Part shown: positions 34,701 to 46,971 of the stretch, piece after piece | How positions within the stretch are numbered: the stretch's first letter is position 1 | How the letters are laid out: each line of letters begins with the position of its first letter | Assembly: GCA_033032175.1 (NCBI GenBank) | Contig: CM065307.1 | Coordinates: 3,782,001 to 3,846,000 of the forward strand | Reading direction: 5' to 3' | From: Saturnia japonica | Taxonomy: Eukaryota > Arthropoda > Insecta > Lepidoptera > Saturniidae | Length of the DNA stretch: 64,000 nt | The notes under the pieces: model-generated | What the model saw: only the letters and a program-made list of their open reading frames with translations | Told to the model about the DNA's origin: nothing | The model's database searches: none | Translations under genes and position numbers: made by a program

Positions 34701-37700
34701 ACATTTAAATTCGCCGTGTTTTTCTAAAGGCTCCACCATGTATCCAGACTGTTCGTATGGTATAGTTTTAAAGTTTTTATTTTCAGCGTCATCGATTTTA
34801 TCTGTCGACCTTTCTGATTTCATCTCTTGCACATCTTTTTCTAAATCATCGTCGTTGTTCAAAGTATCACTATCATCGTCTGATCCATCTATCTGCTCTT
34901 TAGAACTATCAGACTGAAGAGTTACCTTCATGGCCTGTTCTGGCTCATTACTCATATAGTAAATATGTACTTTCTCAATGATGGGAGTTTCCAGTAGGCT
35001 AGATGAAACAGGGCGTTGCTCAAATTCAATCGAGTTCCTTTTAACATTACCTTTATCACAGTTTTTCAGGGATACCTGTATTGGCAATTCCGGTAGTGGC
35101 CAATCTTCAGATTCCTGACTTTCGCTTGCAGATGATTGTTTTGATGGAGCTTGAAGTTTGATTCTTGTCACACTATTGGGACTTCCATCAGATTTTTTAG
35201 GTTCCAACGCATCATCGGTTAGCTTTCCTTGATCAGCGTACATTTCGCAAATTTTGGTTTGATCTATAGGTATGTCAGGCATTTCTGCTGATGTCCTTCT
35301 ATCAGTATCCGAAATATATGCAACATTAGCGTTACTGGGTGGATCCGAACTCAAACTAGCTTGATGATCGCTAGAGTTCATTGATTCTTCATTCAAACTT
35401 TCAGATCGTGAACAGGCTTTAGTAGAATCTTCATCAGCACTTGTTTTTTCAGATGTGGTGCTTCGCTCAGATATACGAGATAAGGTGCGACCGAAATTTT
35501 GCCCGTATCCTATTACAACATCAGTTGTTGATGAAGTAGATGGATATAAGAAATTAACAGGAAAATCGTTTAGGTCATCAGTGAAATCGGCTTCGGTAGA
35601 ATCCTTAGATGTGTTTGAAGATAAGGGTGGATTTTTTGAGAAAGTTTGAAAATCATCAAGTAACCTTTGATTATTGTATTCAAAAACATCTTTACTGTGA
35701 GATAAACTTTCGTAACCCTCATGATCTTGTGGAATCCATGCTTCTTCAATACTCGTGCTGTTTTCACTACCAGAAGCACCAAAAAATGGCCTCCAAGTGG
35801 GTTTTAGCTCTTCTCCTCTACGGTAAGCCTCGCCCAAAGAGCCGGAAGTTGATTCAGTTGTTTCGAATGACCCTCTCGATTCTACACTAAGTGATCCTCT
35901 AGAATCCATGCTAGATTTAGAAGAACTCTTCTGCTCATCCAGCAGTCTTCCTTTTCTACGTGAAGATGAGTCATCGACACTAAGAGAACCTTTCGAAGGT
36001 GTAGTGGTTGTAGTATCCATGCTTGATTTAGATGAACTTTTTTGATCTGTATCTTTCAGCGCTCTCTTTTTCATAAGTTCTCTCTCGAAAGAGGATGTAA
36101 TAACATTCCCATCATCATCAAAATCTATAGTAGTGTTTTGGTCTTCTTGTGATATAGTTATAGCTATTTTAGTTTTCTTTACAGTCCTTTGTAGCTCTTT
36201 TGCTATATCCGAAGCTTTCGATGCAGCCGATTGACTCGACTCTGATTCTTCCATAACGCATTTTCCCATTTTCTCTAAACCACTTTTTCTTGCATTTGGT
36301 TTTTTGAGCTTTTCGACAGTTTTGTCAATACTTTCAGAACTAGATTCGGAATCCGTAGGTGCCTTTTGCGAATCAACTTGACCTTGTTTTTCTAGTGTTG
36401 GCGTAGGAGATTTTCTTGTTCCGTATTTACTTGGACTTCTTGGACTTTCAATTCGAGTCATTTCAGGTATTGGTGACGGCGATTTAGAATTAGACTTTGA
36501 ATGTTCGCTAGATAAAGTATGTTGAGATAATAAATGTTCTTCGCCATATTCCATGGCTTGTTTCAATTCTTCTAAGCATTCCCTATCCTTTTTGTTAAGT
36601 TTTTCAATATCTTGTGATATACCCAGCGGTCTAGCAATAGAACAACTGACACTAGACTCATCGTCGATAGAACTACCTTTGATATTGCTTGACGGGCTGA
36701 CATCCTTTTCTATACTGGTCCAAGATGTCGATTCTGAACTACGAGATCGTTCTGCGCTCAATTTTAATAAATCGCTACGTCTCGATTTAGCACCCAACAG
36801 CGTTTTTGAATCAGGCTTCGGTTCAGTGGGTGATTTGTCACTTCCGGAACTACCGGTATGTTCCCCTCCATCCGATTTGTTAGATTTCGAGGTGCTCGAA
36901 TCAATAAACGCAATAGTTTCAATTGTAGGACTGTTCTCCTGCGGTGGAGTAACAATTATTTTATTTTTATTTTTCCATTTCAAACTCAAATCTACAGTTT
37001 TAGATGGATCCCTAGTTATTTTTATGTCACGTTCTGTCTCTGTGTCGGATATTTGAGACATAGATTCATGTTTCAAAAACTCGACCAAACTAGCAGAAGA
37101 TTCATCAAATGTTCCCTGAGGGTCTAATATTTTCTTTCCTTTGGTGGTTTTACTACTCATGTCGGAAAGTAGTAGTTCAGTATCAGCTGTATAATCACAA
37201 GTTATGCATGATCCAGTATCATCACTTTCCCCACGATTTAGTTTAGTAGTTATCTTCAAAGTTTGATCTTGATCTGACGAGCTATCGGCATCAATATATG
37301 GCAGCGAAAGTCCCAATAAATTACTTTCATCAGATACTTTCAATTCACTAACATCGGTCAATGACTCTTCTTCACTCGTCAACCGCGTAACAGATTCCGA
37401 CTTCTCCGTTTCTCTTGTACGTATGTGCAACATTTCATGAATATCTTGACAGCTCTTACTTTCCTGTAACTCGTTTTGTCTTTGTTTGTTATAAAGGTCA
37501 ATCTTTCTACGTTCTAAAATAATCGTTTGTGTGTCATTTTCTATCACAGTATGTTGAGAACTTGTCATCCACTCCATCGAAGAATCATCTTCAGTTTTTT
37601 CTTTGTAACTATTTGAAGGTGATGTTTCCTTCATTCCTAGAACAATTGAACTAACTTCTTGTATATCTTCAGGTTCCTCTTTTAAGCTTGGATGCACGTC

Positions 37701-40700
37701 AACTTTGACGGTTTCTTGTTTAAAATGTTTCTCAGTAGATTCCGTCGGTAACACCGACGAAGGTGTGACATAATTTCGATCAAGGCTTTTGGATTTTGCT
37801 TTCGAATCAAGATGAACATCTACTTTACGTTCCAAACTTTTAGATTTTATACTTTGATTCATTTTTTGATATACAACTTTGCCTTCTATTTGTTGTTTGA
37901 TTTCTTGTTTTTTAGATAATGTTTTAGGCGATTTTTGCAAGGCAGCAAGGTCATCAAATTTATCTTCCAACGATTGACTGGACTTATCATCCATACTTTT
38001 ATTCATTTTAACATTTGTTTTTGGGGATTTTTGATCCTCGAAACTTCGACTAATTTTTCCACTTAATTTATTGTCAAGCTTTTTAGGAGACTTTGCAATA
38101 AAGACATGATCTTCTGCTTTACTTGTAATTTTTGTTTCAATAATAATTTTATCTCCCTCAGTCTTCACCATTATTTTATCCTCCGGTGGAGGGAACGGTG
38201 GCATAGTATCTTTAACGGGACTAATAAGCGTTTTCGTTTGTTTTAAGGCAGCTTCAAATAGCATTTGCTGTTTTTCTTTACGTTTAGCGATTTCTGTGTC
38301 ACTGTCTTCTTGAGATTTTGTTCTCTCTTTACTTCCTACGCGTTTAATTTCCATCTTCTCTAACGATTTTGATTTTTCTCGTGCCATTCTCTTTGTAGAT
38401 TGTTCTAGTTCTTGACTCTTAGCTCTTGCTATATCCAATGGGGGTACAGTAAGAAAATCCGGTCTGTCTTTTAATGAAGATGGCAAAGATTTCTGTGTTT
38501 GCAATGCTTTTACCTTAGTGGCATTGGTATCGAGTGATCCGCCTTTATTTAACTTGCTATTTACTTTCTGTTTATCATCTGGTTTGGTCTTTAAAGTCAA
38601 CTTTTTCTTTTCTTTTCGTTTAATTCTCTCTATATCAGGAACTATTTGATCCTCGCTCAAATCTGACAGTTTCCTAATGCTACCTCTAGGTGAGTTTAGA
38701 GATGACGTCGGTGACCTCGACGGAGATTTAGATATGGGTGAACGAGATATTGGGGATTTACTCAAAGGAGATCGAGTTGGGGATTTAGTTTGAGATTTCA
38801 GTTTCGTCAAATCGTACCTACGCTTAAACGAACGCGGACGTCTTTGTTCGATTAGATTTTCTAGTAACTGTAACTCTTCGTTATCAATAACAACTTTTTT
38901 TATTTCTTGTAAATGTTCTGGAGTAACTTCTTCTTCAACTTCGTCTATTTTTTCAATCGTGTCCTTTTTTGATATTGGTGCAATAACATTTTTATCCTCC
39001 AGTAAAGGTTTTTCTTCCAATATTTCCCCTTCTTCATTAATGTCTTCAACAGTATCGTCCTTCGATGAAAATGCATTCATAGGAGGTAGCCTATGAAGTT
39101 GAATGACAGGTGTGTCTAAACTTTTAGCTCTTCGACTTGCTGTTGGAGAATCTTGGGTTGCTTTTTGACGTTGCAGCGAGAAAACTGATCCTTCTGATAA
39201 ATTCAATCTAGCATGCGCAAACAGTATTGGTGTCCCACCAGGTTTACGTAACATGGGAGAAATTAATTCATCTCGTAAACTCTTCTTAACATCTAGTTTA
39301 GTAAAATCTTTCATCTCTTCTTTTGGCAATTCTCTTTTTTCTTCAGATTGTGATCGTTCATCGGTTACCTTCTGTATTTCCATGTCAGCTAAATGTTCAT
39401 CATCAGATTTAAGAAACTCTGTACTCTCCAGTATCGGTGAAGGAATGTTTTCATTATACTCCCATGTAGAACTATCTTTACTTGTTTGTTTTATTTCAGG
39501 CATTTTCGTTGCCACATCATCTTCGGAACTTGGAATGGAAATCGACCGTTCAGAAATTCTTCTAAGTTCTGTAGCATTACCGCTAATACTTTCCAGTATT
39601 TGTGGATTATATTTTGCTTCCAGTTCAAGTAATTTACGACACTGCGGTGGAGAACCTTCGATTTCTGTAGAACTCATTGTTTGTCCTCTATGCCAAGCCC
39701 CTGAGGTTATTTTATCGTATTCTAGCTGCAGAATTGGTTCCAGATCCTTCCGCGATTGAGGAGGAGAAAATTCTAACTTAGGAGCGGCTTCGGTTGTACC
39801 AAAAACATCATCAGAGTCTACGCTTTCATCATCTGACGAGAAGGAGGTTATTCTAATTTTATTATTATTTTTCGTTTTGATTTTACTACCAGCACCTTTT
39901 TTGCCAGTACCTCTATTCTTTGGAGCTCTCTTTGGTGGTAGTTTTTCTGACTTAGATTTGATATCAGCTCGCAATTTTTCAGCAGCTGACATAGGCTTTG
40001 GATCTTTACATACTGGCGTCTGTTGCATGTTACGACCGTTTATAGTAAACTTAATATCATGAGGGAATTGAGGTTCTTGGATGATACTATCTGTTTTAGA
40101 GCTAGTAGCCGAATCGCTTTCAATTTGACTAAGTTTAGAATTTAACGTCTCAAGAAGTAGTGGGTCTAAGTTTTTGGTAATATCTCGCTTAGGGCTTGGC
40201 AAATGTTGTAATTTTCCACTTTTATTCATTTCTAAGGTGACTGGATCTACCTTAGATAGATCTATATTTTGAGTGAACAAAAAATCTCGACTTTCTACTT
40301 CTAAGAACTTCGAACTGTGATCGATTTGAATACTACTTCTCGGCGACTTAGGTGATTTAGGGGATTTGGGCGATTTAGGTGATTTAGGAGACTTTGGAGA
40401 TTTTGGAGATTTTGGTGATTTAGGTGATCTTGGAGACTTAGGATGGTCGTGGTATTTACACCGAGGATGTGCACTGACTACGTGACGACCATTTTGCGGT
40501 GGCAGCATTACGATGTCAGGAGGCTGTCTCTTATCATCTAAAGGAGAAGGGGCAGTTCCATTCATAACATGTCTCTTATGCAATATATAAGGAATGTCAT
40601 ATCCATCATCTACCGTTCTCTTTGTATCTTTAAACCCTGCTTGAAATTCATCAAATTCTTTAAAATAATTTTTGGGTAAATCAAAGGGAGATCTTGCATG

Positions 40701-42904
40701 GTCCGTATGTCTAGATGGCAATTCGAAATGAGATCTTTTCGTTGCAATGGGAGGTGCACTCGGTATCTGTCGAAATATATAGTCTTCATCACTGGACTCG
40801 GCAGGTGTTAAATCTATAGATTTTTGATGCATTAAAACATGCCTGCGTGAGTTAACACTATTGAATCGAGGTCTATTAGCTAGACTATTTGGATCACTTT
40901 TAGTTCTTTCAACTGTGGGGTGCGTGTATGATACAGCGGTATCTGCGAGGCGACTACTCGAGCTCGTTTCCAAAATTAGTTTTGGATTATATTCATCAAA
41001 ATGAGTCTTCGCCATCAATTCTTCTTTCAAACTATCTTTTCTTACCATATGCGTGTGAACTTTTCCACGTTTATCAAATTCCGACAGTAGAATCGAAACG
41101 GTTCCAGATTGTATCGCAGCGGCTTTTGCTTTATTTTTAGCATATTCAATACTATCCATTGCGGGTAAAACACGTACGTTAACATCGGATTCATTTGATG
41201 ACTCCTTAACTAAATGTGACGTTGCATTCTCCTTACTGATTGATCGAGTCAAAGATTCTATCTTCTCCTTGTCAAAGCTAAAAACTGTTTCAGAGGACCG
41301 GCGACGCTGGTAGTTATGTACTTTCGCCACTCTACTGCTTTCAATTTCCGTGTCGAGTCCCGTTATCTTTTCTGGCCAAATATGAGTTGTTTGTGGATGT
41401 ATATCTTCCTCTTCAGTTGAGAATTCGTCTGGCTTTTTTGGTGGACTCTCATCCGAATAGAGACCGAATTGTTCAAGCTCGACGTTTTGCAAGCTTGCAG
41501 AATGTACAGGACCTGGATCCTTGTGTTTATTGTTGCTCGGAAATGTTGAATAAGGAGTTGGTATGTGGTAGAAGCTGGGAGAATTAGCTAAATTTGCAAT
41601 CAAATCCTCATGTGATTTATCGAACAACGTTCTTTCTCTATACTCCGGTTTCTCCATTCCGATGAACGTAGCCTGTGTGTCATAGAAATCTTTAGTAGAA
41701 TCTGGACTTGACGACGGCGACACTGGCTCGAAAGGGTCGATATAGACTTGTTGTATGCTTGTGATGCTTCGCCGACGGATATCATCAGGCTCGTACAAAT
41801 TTCTTCTGCAGTCATAGTAGTCCGATTTAGAGTCCTGACTAGAAGTACGCGAGCCGGATCGATCAGAACTTTTACTCTTTAGCGTTTCGCGAGACTTCTT
41901 GCTGTCGGTATGGTAAACGCTGTCCTTTGACTTCTTACTCGATTCAGCGCTACTCTTCGAAAGTTTCGAATCGTAAATGTCGCTTCTGGACTCTTGGCTG
42001 GAGGTGCGTGAACCAAGTACGCGTTTAATTTCACGGTAAAAGGCACCATCAGACCGTACAGAGAGCTTCTCACGAGGAAGGATACGCGGGTCATCCACCA
42101 GAAAGGGGTCAAGACGCAGTTCCGGGTCGCTTCCGTAAAGGGCGGGCGCTGCATCCGACTCACGACCGTCGACCTCAGAGAGAGAGTGGTCGTCGTCAGA
42201 TAGCAGCTCGTTACCGGAATCGAGAGAGCAGGAACGGGTACGCGGATGAGCACGACGACCCTCCGATTCTTCATCAGAGCGCTCAATGAGCTCGTAGCTG
42301 TCGTGAGACACGTCATCCTGGGAACCGCTGCGCATGAACGCCGAAAGCTCCAACCGTGGCTCCCCGATAGCACCCGGGAAGCTCGCGGAGTATGCGCGTG
42401 GTAACAGCGACCGCTGTGAATCTGCTGAGGCAGTCCGGGACCAAGGTGCAGCGAACGAACGTACTTCCCCATATCGCGTCACAGAGTCGATATCGCGCGA
42501 ACGATAAGCGTCAAGATCAGCGAGGGCACTCCGCGCGTCACGCCGTCGCTTCGCACGACCTGCTTCGTCAAAACTATAGTCTCGCAGATTGCGACAGCTG
42601 GCACTACGACGCCAGAGAAAACGCACAGGCGGCGGGCGCACGGGCCGCCCAGACGCCACCGTCTCGAGGAGGTGATCTTGCGCGGGTTCACCGCCGGATC
42701 GGCTGGAACGCGTCGACGGACAAGCGGAGTAAATGTTGGTCTGGCTGAGTTCATACTCGAGTCGTTCGGAAGACTTCCTGAAGCTGGAGGAATATTTAGG
42801 CAGCACAAAGTCGGGGTAAAGACTAAGGGCCGGGGAGACGGCGACAGGTCGCGTGACAGTGCGCGCGGTGCGCGTGTGCGTGCCCGTGGGCGTAGGACTC
42901 TGAC
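31722..42904 (-). CDS. FARP/Cdep: FARP long isoform: giant alternative C-terminal tail
   Basis: A single unbroken frame of 11,183 nt continues in register from the FARP exon at 42905-43052 and ends ...STLPPPLCSDDEND TAA (31722-31724). It adds about 3727 residues. The tail is dominated by Ser, Lys, Asp, Glu and Thr, with no signal peptide, membrane segment or catalytic motif. Visible features: two SRTSSQ[ED]S-[RK]-SD units near 41830-42015; a KSP/RSP run at about 40338-40443; two SPPQ[SC]RK-x-LE units near 39640-39780; SPT/SPI/SPL clusters near 38690-38800; repeated KSKSLE/KSKSLD near 37780-38370; SISEWSTGT and SISEWSTST near 34140 and 33810; two C[ST]HSSHSE units near 34190-34300. It has normal codon use and no decay, so it must be translated. 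A role as a phosphorylated cytoskeletal or cortical scaffold is inference only. Confidence 0.88.
40338..40443 (-). repeat. KSP/RSP triplet repeat inside the giant tail
   Basis: Nine consecutive Lys-Ser-Pro triplets are flanked on each side by an Arg-Ser-Pro and, at the N-terminal side, a further KSP. Synonymous codons vary between units (TCA/TCC/TCG, AAA/AAG, CCA/CCT/CCC), so the array is kept at the protein level rather than being a fresh DNA slippage. KSP runs are best known from neurofilament tails, where they are sites for proline-directed kinases. Confidence 0.95.
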
Positions 42905-42910
42905 CTGTGC
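42899..42910 (-). promoter_or_regulatory. Internal 5' splice site that decides between the two isoforms
   Basis: The minus-strand sequence CGCACAG|GTCAGAG. Cutting after 42905 leaves one base (G), which with AC of exon 12 gives Asp and keeps the frame into the DH domain. Not cutting leaves the frame open for 11 kb. The phase-1 match is exact and no other donor was found that joins exon 10 or 11 to exon 12. Confidence 0.82.
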
Positions 42911-43052
42911 GAGGCTGGTGGAGCTGCGCCGCCGGTTGATGGTGCTGGTGGTGCGAGTGTGGACGAGGGGCACGAGGCGGCGGAGTGGGTGCGCGTCCGC
43001 GCCCACTGCCGCGAGGCATACTCCCCTGGCTCCATGTACTCTCCGGAGAAAC
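42905..43052 (-). CDS. FARP/Cdep: FARP exon 11 (shared by both isoforms)
   Basis: Acceptor CGCTTTTCTCAG. It encodes VSPESTWSQGSMPRGSGRGR then APTPPPRAPRPHSHHQHHQP and AAQLHQPRT. A Pro/His/Arg-rich disordered linker, very GC-rich. Phase 0 in; one base out when the internal donor is used. A second frame is also open here, but only this one joins correctly to both exon 10 and exon 12. Confidence 0.9.
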
Positions 43053-43130
43053 CTGAGAAAAGCGAAACCGGGTTTTAACTATGAACTTGTTCCGTGTTGA
43101 ACTAACGTTATAATGATCCGAATTACTTAC

Positions 43131-43217
43131 CAATGGTGTCGTCGTCCGATGAGGCAGAGGCGAATCCTCCGTAGCATGATGATTGACCTCGGCATGTGTC
43201 ACTAGTTCGGGGCCCAC
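43131..43217 (-). CDS. FARP/Cdep: FARP exon 10 (linker)
   Basis: 87 nt, phase 0 on both sides: VGPELVTHAEVNHHATEDSP then LPHRTTTPL. Acceptor AATTGTTCAG, donor TTG|GTAAGT. A symmetrical small exon that could be skipped without breaking the frame. No domain. Confidence 0.88.
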
Positions 43218-44089
43218 CTGAACAATTACGATGAAGTTCATAACATTTAAAAAGTACACGAAGTTTTAAATTAATGCCGAACATTGATAGGAACCCAGTG
43301 CCGAGTGCGTTACTAAAAATGTGCAATATAACTGAACATGTGCAAACAATAACTTTATATTAAGTCCTTCCCATTAGGTTATGTGTCACTAGCCATATAC
43401 ATATAACAGTGATCTTTTTAACACAATTATTTGAAATAATGTAGAGAGTTGCCGAATTTGTTTCACAAACATCTCATCAGTTCACTGTTATATTTTGTTA
43501 ATAAAGAAATACATGAAAGTAACATAACCCTGGTTTTACAAAGTAGACATATATACAGAGGTTGATTTTGTGCAAAACATGTATTTTCTGAATTACTGCT
43601 TATGGTCTCATTTGATGATGGTTAGTTTGGATGATCAGTTACCTTTACTTTACTTAATTTCTTAACAAACAAAATATAATTGAGACACACAAATCTATGA
43701 TTTCGATGACAACAAGATGATGGAACGATACAATTAGGAATAGGTTAGAATATAAAGAACAGAGATGCATAAAGCCAATGTACGAAGACCCTTACGATTT
43801 GATTGCAGTACAGTTTTGTCAGCTGAAAGAAACAAACAAAAAAAATATTTTCCATTTGAAACAACAACAAAAAAATATAAAAATGGTGTGTGATATGCAA
43901 TTACTATTCGAAATAAACTGTTTATTTTACATAACATCTAAATACATGGCTTTTTATACAAAAATAACTGTGCTGCACCTGATGAGAAATACAGTATGTA
44001 CAGTAAAAGTGCAAGAAAAAGTACACTAATCATACATTATTATGTATGTGTGAATAAAGACTGGCTAACTCTTTGGAGAATACTCTTGA

Positions 44090-44275
44090 CTTGGGTCAGC
44101 CTGACTGACGAACTACTTCCACCCTACAGAAAAACGCAGCTAAACTTTCTGTTGTCATTTCGTGAATAGGGTTTCCAAAACTCTATAGGTGACGGCGTGT
44201 TCAAAGTCAAGTAACCGTTCATAGGTCATGGTAACAGCATACCATCAAGCCGTACGCTTGTTTGCGACCTTAGGT
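44090..44275 (-). repeat. Dispersed repeat with 'GGTCGCAAACAAGC' end
   Basis: The reverse complement starts GGTCGCAAACAAGCGTACGG, related to 27590-27815 and 7840-7915. It lies in FARP intron 9. Confidence 0.5.
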
Positions 44276-44557
44276 GTATAAAAAAACCCACTCACTATCT
44301 AAGCTAAATATTGTTGTTACAATTTCTCGACTACATTATTTTCCTAGCCAACCAATTGAGCAACAAACTCGTCTTCTGTAGTCTAAAATGTTCGACTCAG
44401 ATATAAATACTCAACGTTAATCGCTAAACAAGTTTATTAAAGCCAGTTTGAAAACAGTTTCGATAATTTTATTCCACAATTCAAAATCGAATGGAGTAAA
44501 AGTCATAAATAACTTTTCGAAAGATGTATTTTTGTGAAGTTGAGTAAGGTTGCTAAC

Positions 44558-44730
44558 CTTGTCCCTCGTGGTGGCATAGGCGGTAGCTAGTAAAGGCGGG
44601 CGAGCGGCGACCGGCGCCGGGTGCTCCTGGGCCCGCTGCGCCGCCGCCCGCGCCTCCTCCGCTGAGTACCCCTTCATCATCAGAGAAGCCTCCAGGTAGT
44701 GAGGCTGCTTGTCCCACTCCAGGGAAATCG
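44558..44730 (-). CDS. FARP/Cdep: FARP exon 9 (linker)
   Basis: It encodes (A)ISLEWDKQPHYLEASLMMKG then YSAEEARAAAQRAQEHPAPV and onward to ATAYATTRDK. Probably partly helical (Ala/Glu/Arg-rich) between the FA domain and the disordered linker. Two bases in, phase 0 out (AAG|GTTAGC). GC-rich. A second frame is open through this exon and its neighbours, but the phase from the FERM exons selects this one. Confidence 0.87.
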
Positions 44731-45375
44731 CTGTGCACGACACATTAACGCTTCAATCAACTCTTTTCTCGCTCGCAGGCTCGGTTTCTCTGGGTGTATT
44801 TATAAACTTGTGGACAATATGGTGCATAACGAAATAACATTGTCAAAAGTTTTAAGTCTTTCTATATTATGTATAATAAATAATCCAGTCGGTTTTATGC
44901 ACTTGACCTTAGTTACAATCACTTCTGGTTGAAACATTAAGTTTCGATCCATCCCTAAATACATTTTAGCTGGTAATCAATCTCGATTTTAATAATACAA
45001 TATGAGGAAGCGTGAATGTACCTTTTAATCAGTCATTTTAACAATTTGCACTTTATATGAAGCTAATATAATTTAAGAAACTTCATAAATAACGACGTTG
45101 CAAAACTAACCTTGCAAATAAAAAAAATAATGTACCTAATCGCGTTTCATAAAACGTATGTATGTAATTTAATGAACCAGAAATGAGTTGATAAAAGCGT
45201 TAGAGGGATAAATAAAGGACTGAAGATGCATTCGGTATAATCAGATTTAGGATATTATTTTTAATTGATTTGAGCAAAATGAATATTATATAAATCGAAA
45301 GTCAAAGTGTGTATAGAATGAGTAGTGTTCGCACGATACATAGAGACACACAGAGCGGGTCGGGTGCGCACGTAC

Positions 45376-45512
45376 CGTCGGAGCCAGGCGGCAGCGGCAG
45401 CAGCGGGTGCGCGGACACGCTGGGGGCGAGACCGTGCGCGTGCGCGTGCGCCGACGAAGACACGTTGCCGCGCGACCCGCCCACCGAGCGCGACGCACGG
45501 AACGACCCCGAC
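45376..45512 (-). CDS. FARP/Cdep: FARP exon 8 (after FA domain)
   Basis: It encodes (R)SGSFRASRSVGGSRGNVSSS then AHAHAHGLAPSVSAHPLLPL and PPGSD. The start RSGSFRASRS is a basic/Ser segment like the end of the FERM-adjacent region, which in related proteins is a phosphorylation site cluster. A short Ala-His alternation follows. One base in, one base out (GACG|GTACGT). Confidence 0.88.
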
Positions 45513-46666
45513 CTGCCGACAGTCCGCCAGAGGATGGTGACCACACACACCGGCTTTTGGTTTCTCGCGAGAGGGGTCGGGTCGGGTCGGGACGAGTCGA
45601 GTCTGCGCTCCGCACTCACACATTCACACCATCCTATGTTCTACACGACTCTCAGTGCACTTTACGCGACCTTGCCAATATAAATATGTAAGCAGAGTCC
45701 ATTGCTCGCTAATTTTACTATGAATTATTTCAATGACTTTCATGACGCAGATATTAATAATACATTTTAAAATGTAAATTTGCATTACGAATTACGTGTT
45801 CCTTTTATAAATACAATTCTATATTCAAGTGATTTTGTGCAACAAGCTATGCTAAGAGCCATGTTTGAGTGTGAAGCGAGTACGCGATGCTCTGGTTGGA
45901 GTCACAGAACGCAGACCCAGAGTTAAAAAATCCCTAAAACTGAGCAACCGCACCATCCTCCGACCGAATGTCGCGGTGACACACTTTGTCTCTCGTCTCG
46001 TCTTTCGGAAGAAGCGATAGTGTCAATGTATACAGCGCATGCTCGAGAATCTAGTCACCATCGATAAATGCAACTATTCCAAGCTTCTCTCTCTCTCTAG
46101 GCAATTTTTTAAGTTGTTTTTAGGGACTTTTTACGTTAAATCATGCAGACACCCGTGAGTTAATCGTGATTTTAGAATTAAATCTGTTTATATTCGTCCA
46201 CACAAACGCCCACAAGACAAAACCAAAAGCCAGTGTATCCCTGCCCATGCTGATCACTCACCTGTTTTCTTATATCAATACAGTACGGTCATCTAACATT
46301 TTATATTATTATAAAAGTCATTGTTATCCCAAAACTTGTGTATCCTCCGTACACATATTCGACACTAAAGTACAAACAAAAGCCAATATCTAACTACACC
46401 TATTTTTTACATTAATTTATAGATAAGCTATCATATTTATTCAGCTATAGCATATTAAGCTGTCAAATTTTCATACATGCATGTTTTGTAGCACAAAATA
46501 AAAAAAACCTCACTCCATTTCCAATGCAGACCCTACTAATGAATAGAATTCATGAGGCAACTTTTATTTCGTGTCTGAATGTTGTATTATTTAAGTCTAC
46601 GAACTTAATAATATCTGCAATATACGCTAAGCCTTTATCATCTTATCAATATAAATGTTAACGTAC

Positions 46667-46741
46667 CTCTGGAAAGTCTGTCTTTTCACATAGTTGTCTC
46701 TGACGAACTCCACAATTTGCTTTTGAGTTTTACCACTATAT
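46667..46741 (-). CDS. FARP/Cdep: FARP exon 7 (FERM-adjacent domain)
   Basis: It encodes (R)YSGKTQKQIVEFVRDNYVKR then QTFQ. RGSSFR-[YF]-SG-[KR]-TQKQ across the exon 6-7 join is the FA-domain signature of FARP and related FERM proteins. Acceptor TTTGTATCCCGTAG, donor AG|GTACGT. Confidence 0.97.
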
Positions 46742-46971
46742 CTACGGGATACAAATGAAAATTAAATTATTATTTCTATACATTATCTTTTAGAGAACAT
46801 GTAATGGACAAGGTATTTTGTTGAAACACTTTTCAGGTATAATTGTTTACTTTATAAATTTCTAACCAATTATTTTTTTTAGGTTGTCGGAATCATTTGG
46901 AGCTATCGTGTTTATCGCACGATATTTACGAAACAAAAATGAATAATTATCAAAAGAAATAATTATAACTT

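Noticed and set aside
39253..39759. 168-residue plus-strand frame, and 167 residues at 36553-37056
   Set aside because: Both are antisense shadows of the giant FARP tail; its Ser/Glu-rich codons leave the complement open.
41879..43006. Long minus-strand frames of 197 and 175 residues
   Set aside because: Shadows in other frames of the giant exon. Only the main frame has splice and phase support.
42823..45512. A second reading frame that stays open across four joined exons (45376-45512, 44558-44730, 43131-43217, 42905-43052)
   Set aside because: It fails at both ends: the phase from FERM exon 7 selects the other frame, and joining to exon 12 gives a stop after a few codons. GC-rich exons often have open alternative frames. 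Dual coding is not supported.
46166..46393. Plus-strand frame of 75 residues
   Set aside because: No conserved motif, AT-rich intron, no splice continuity.
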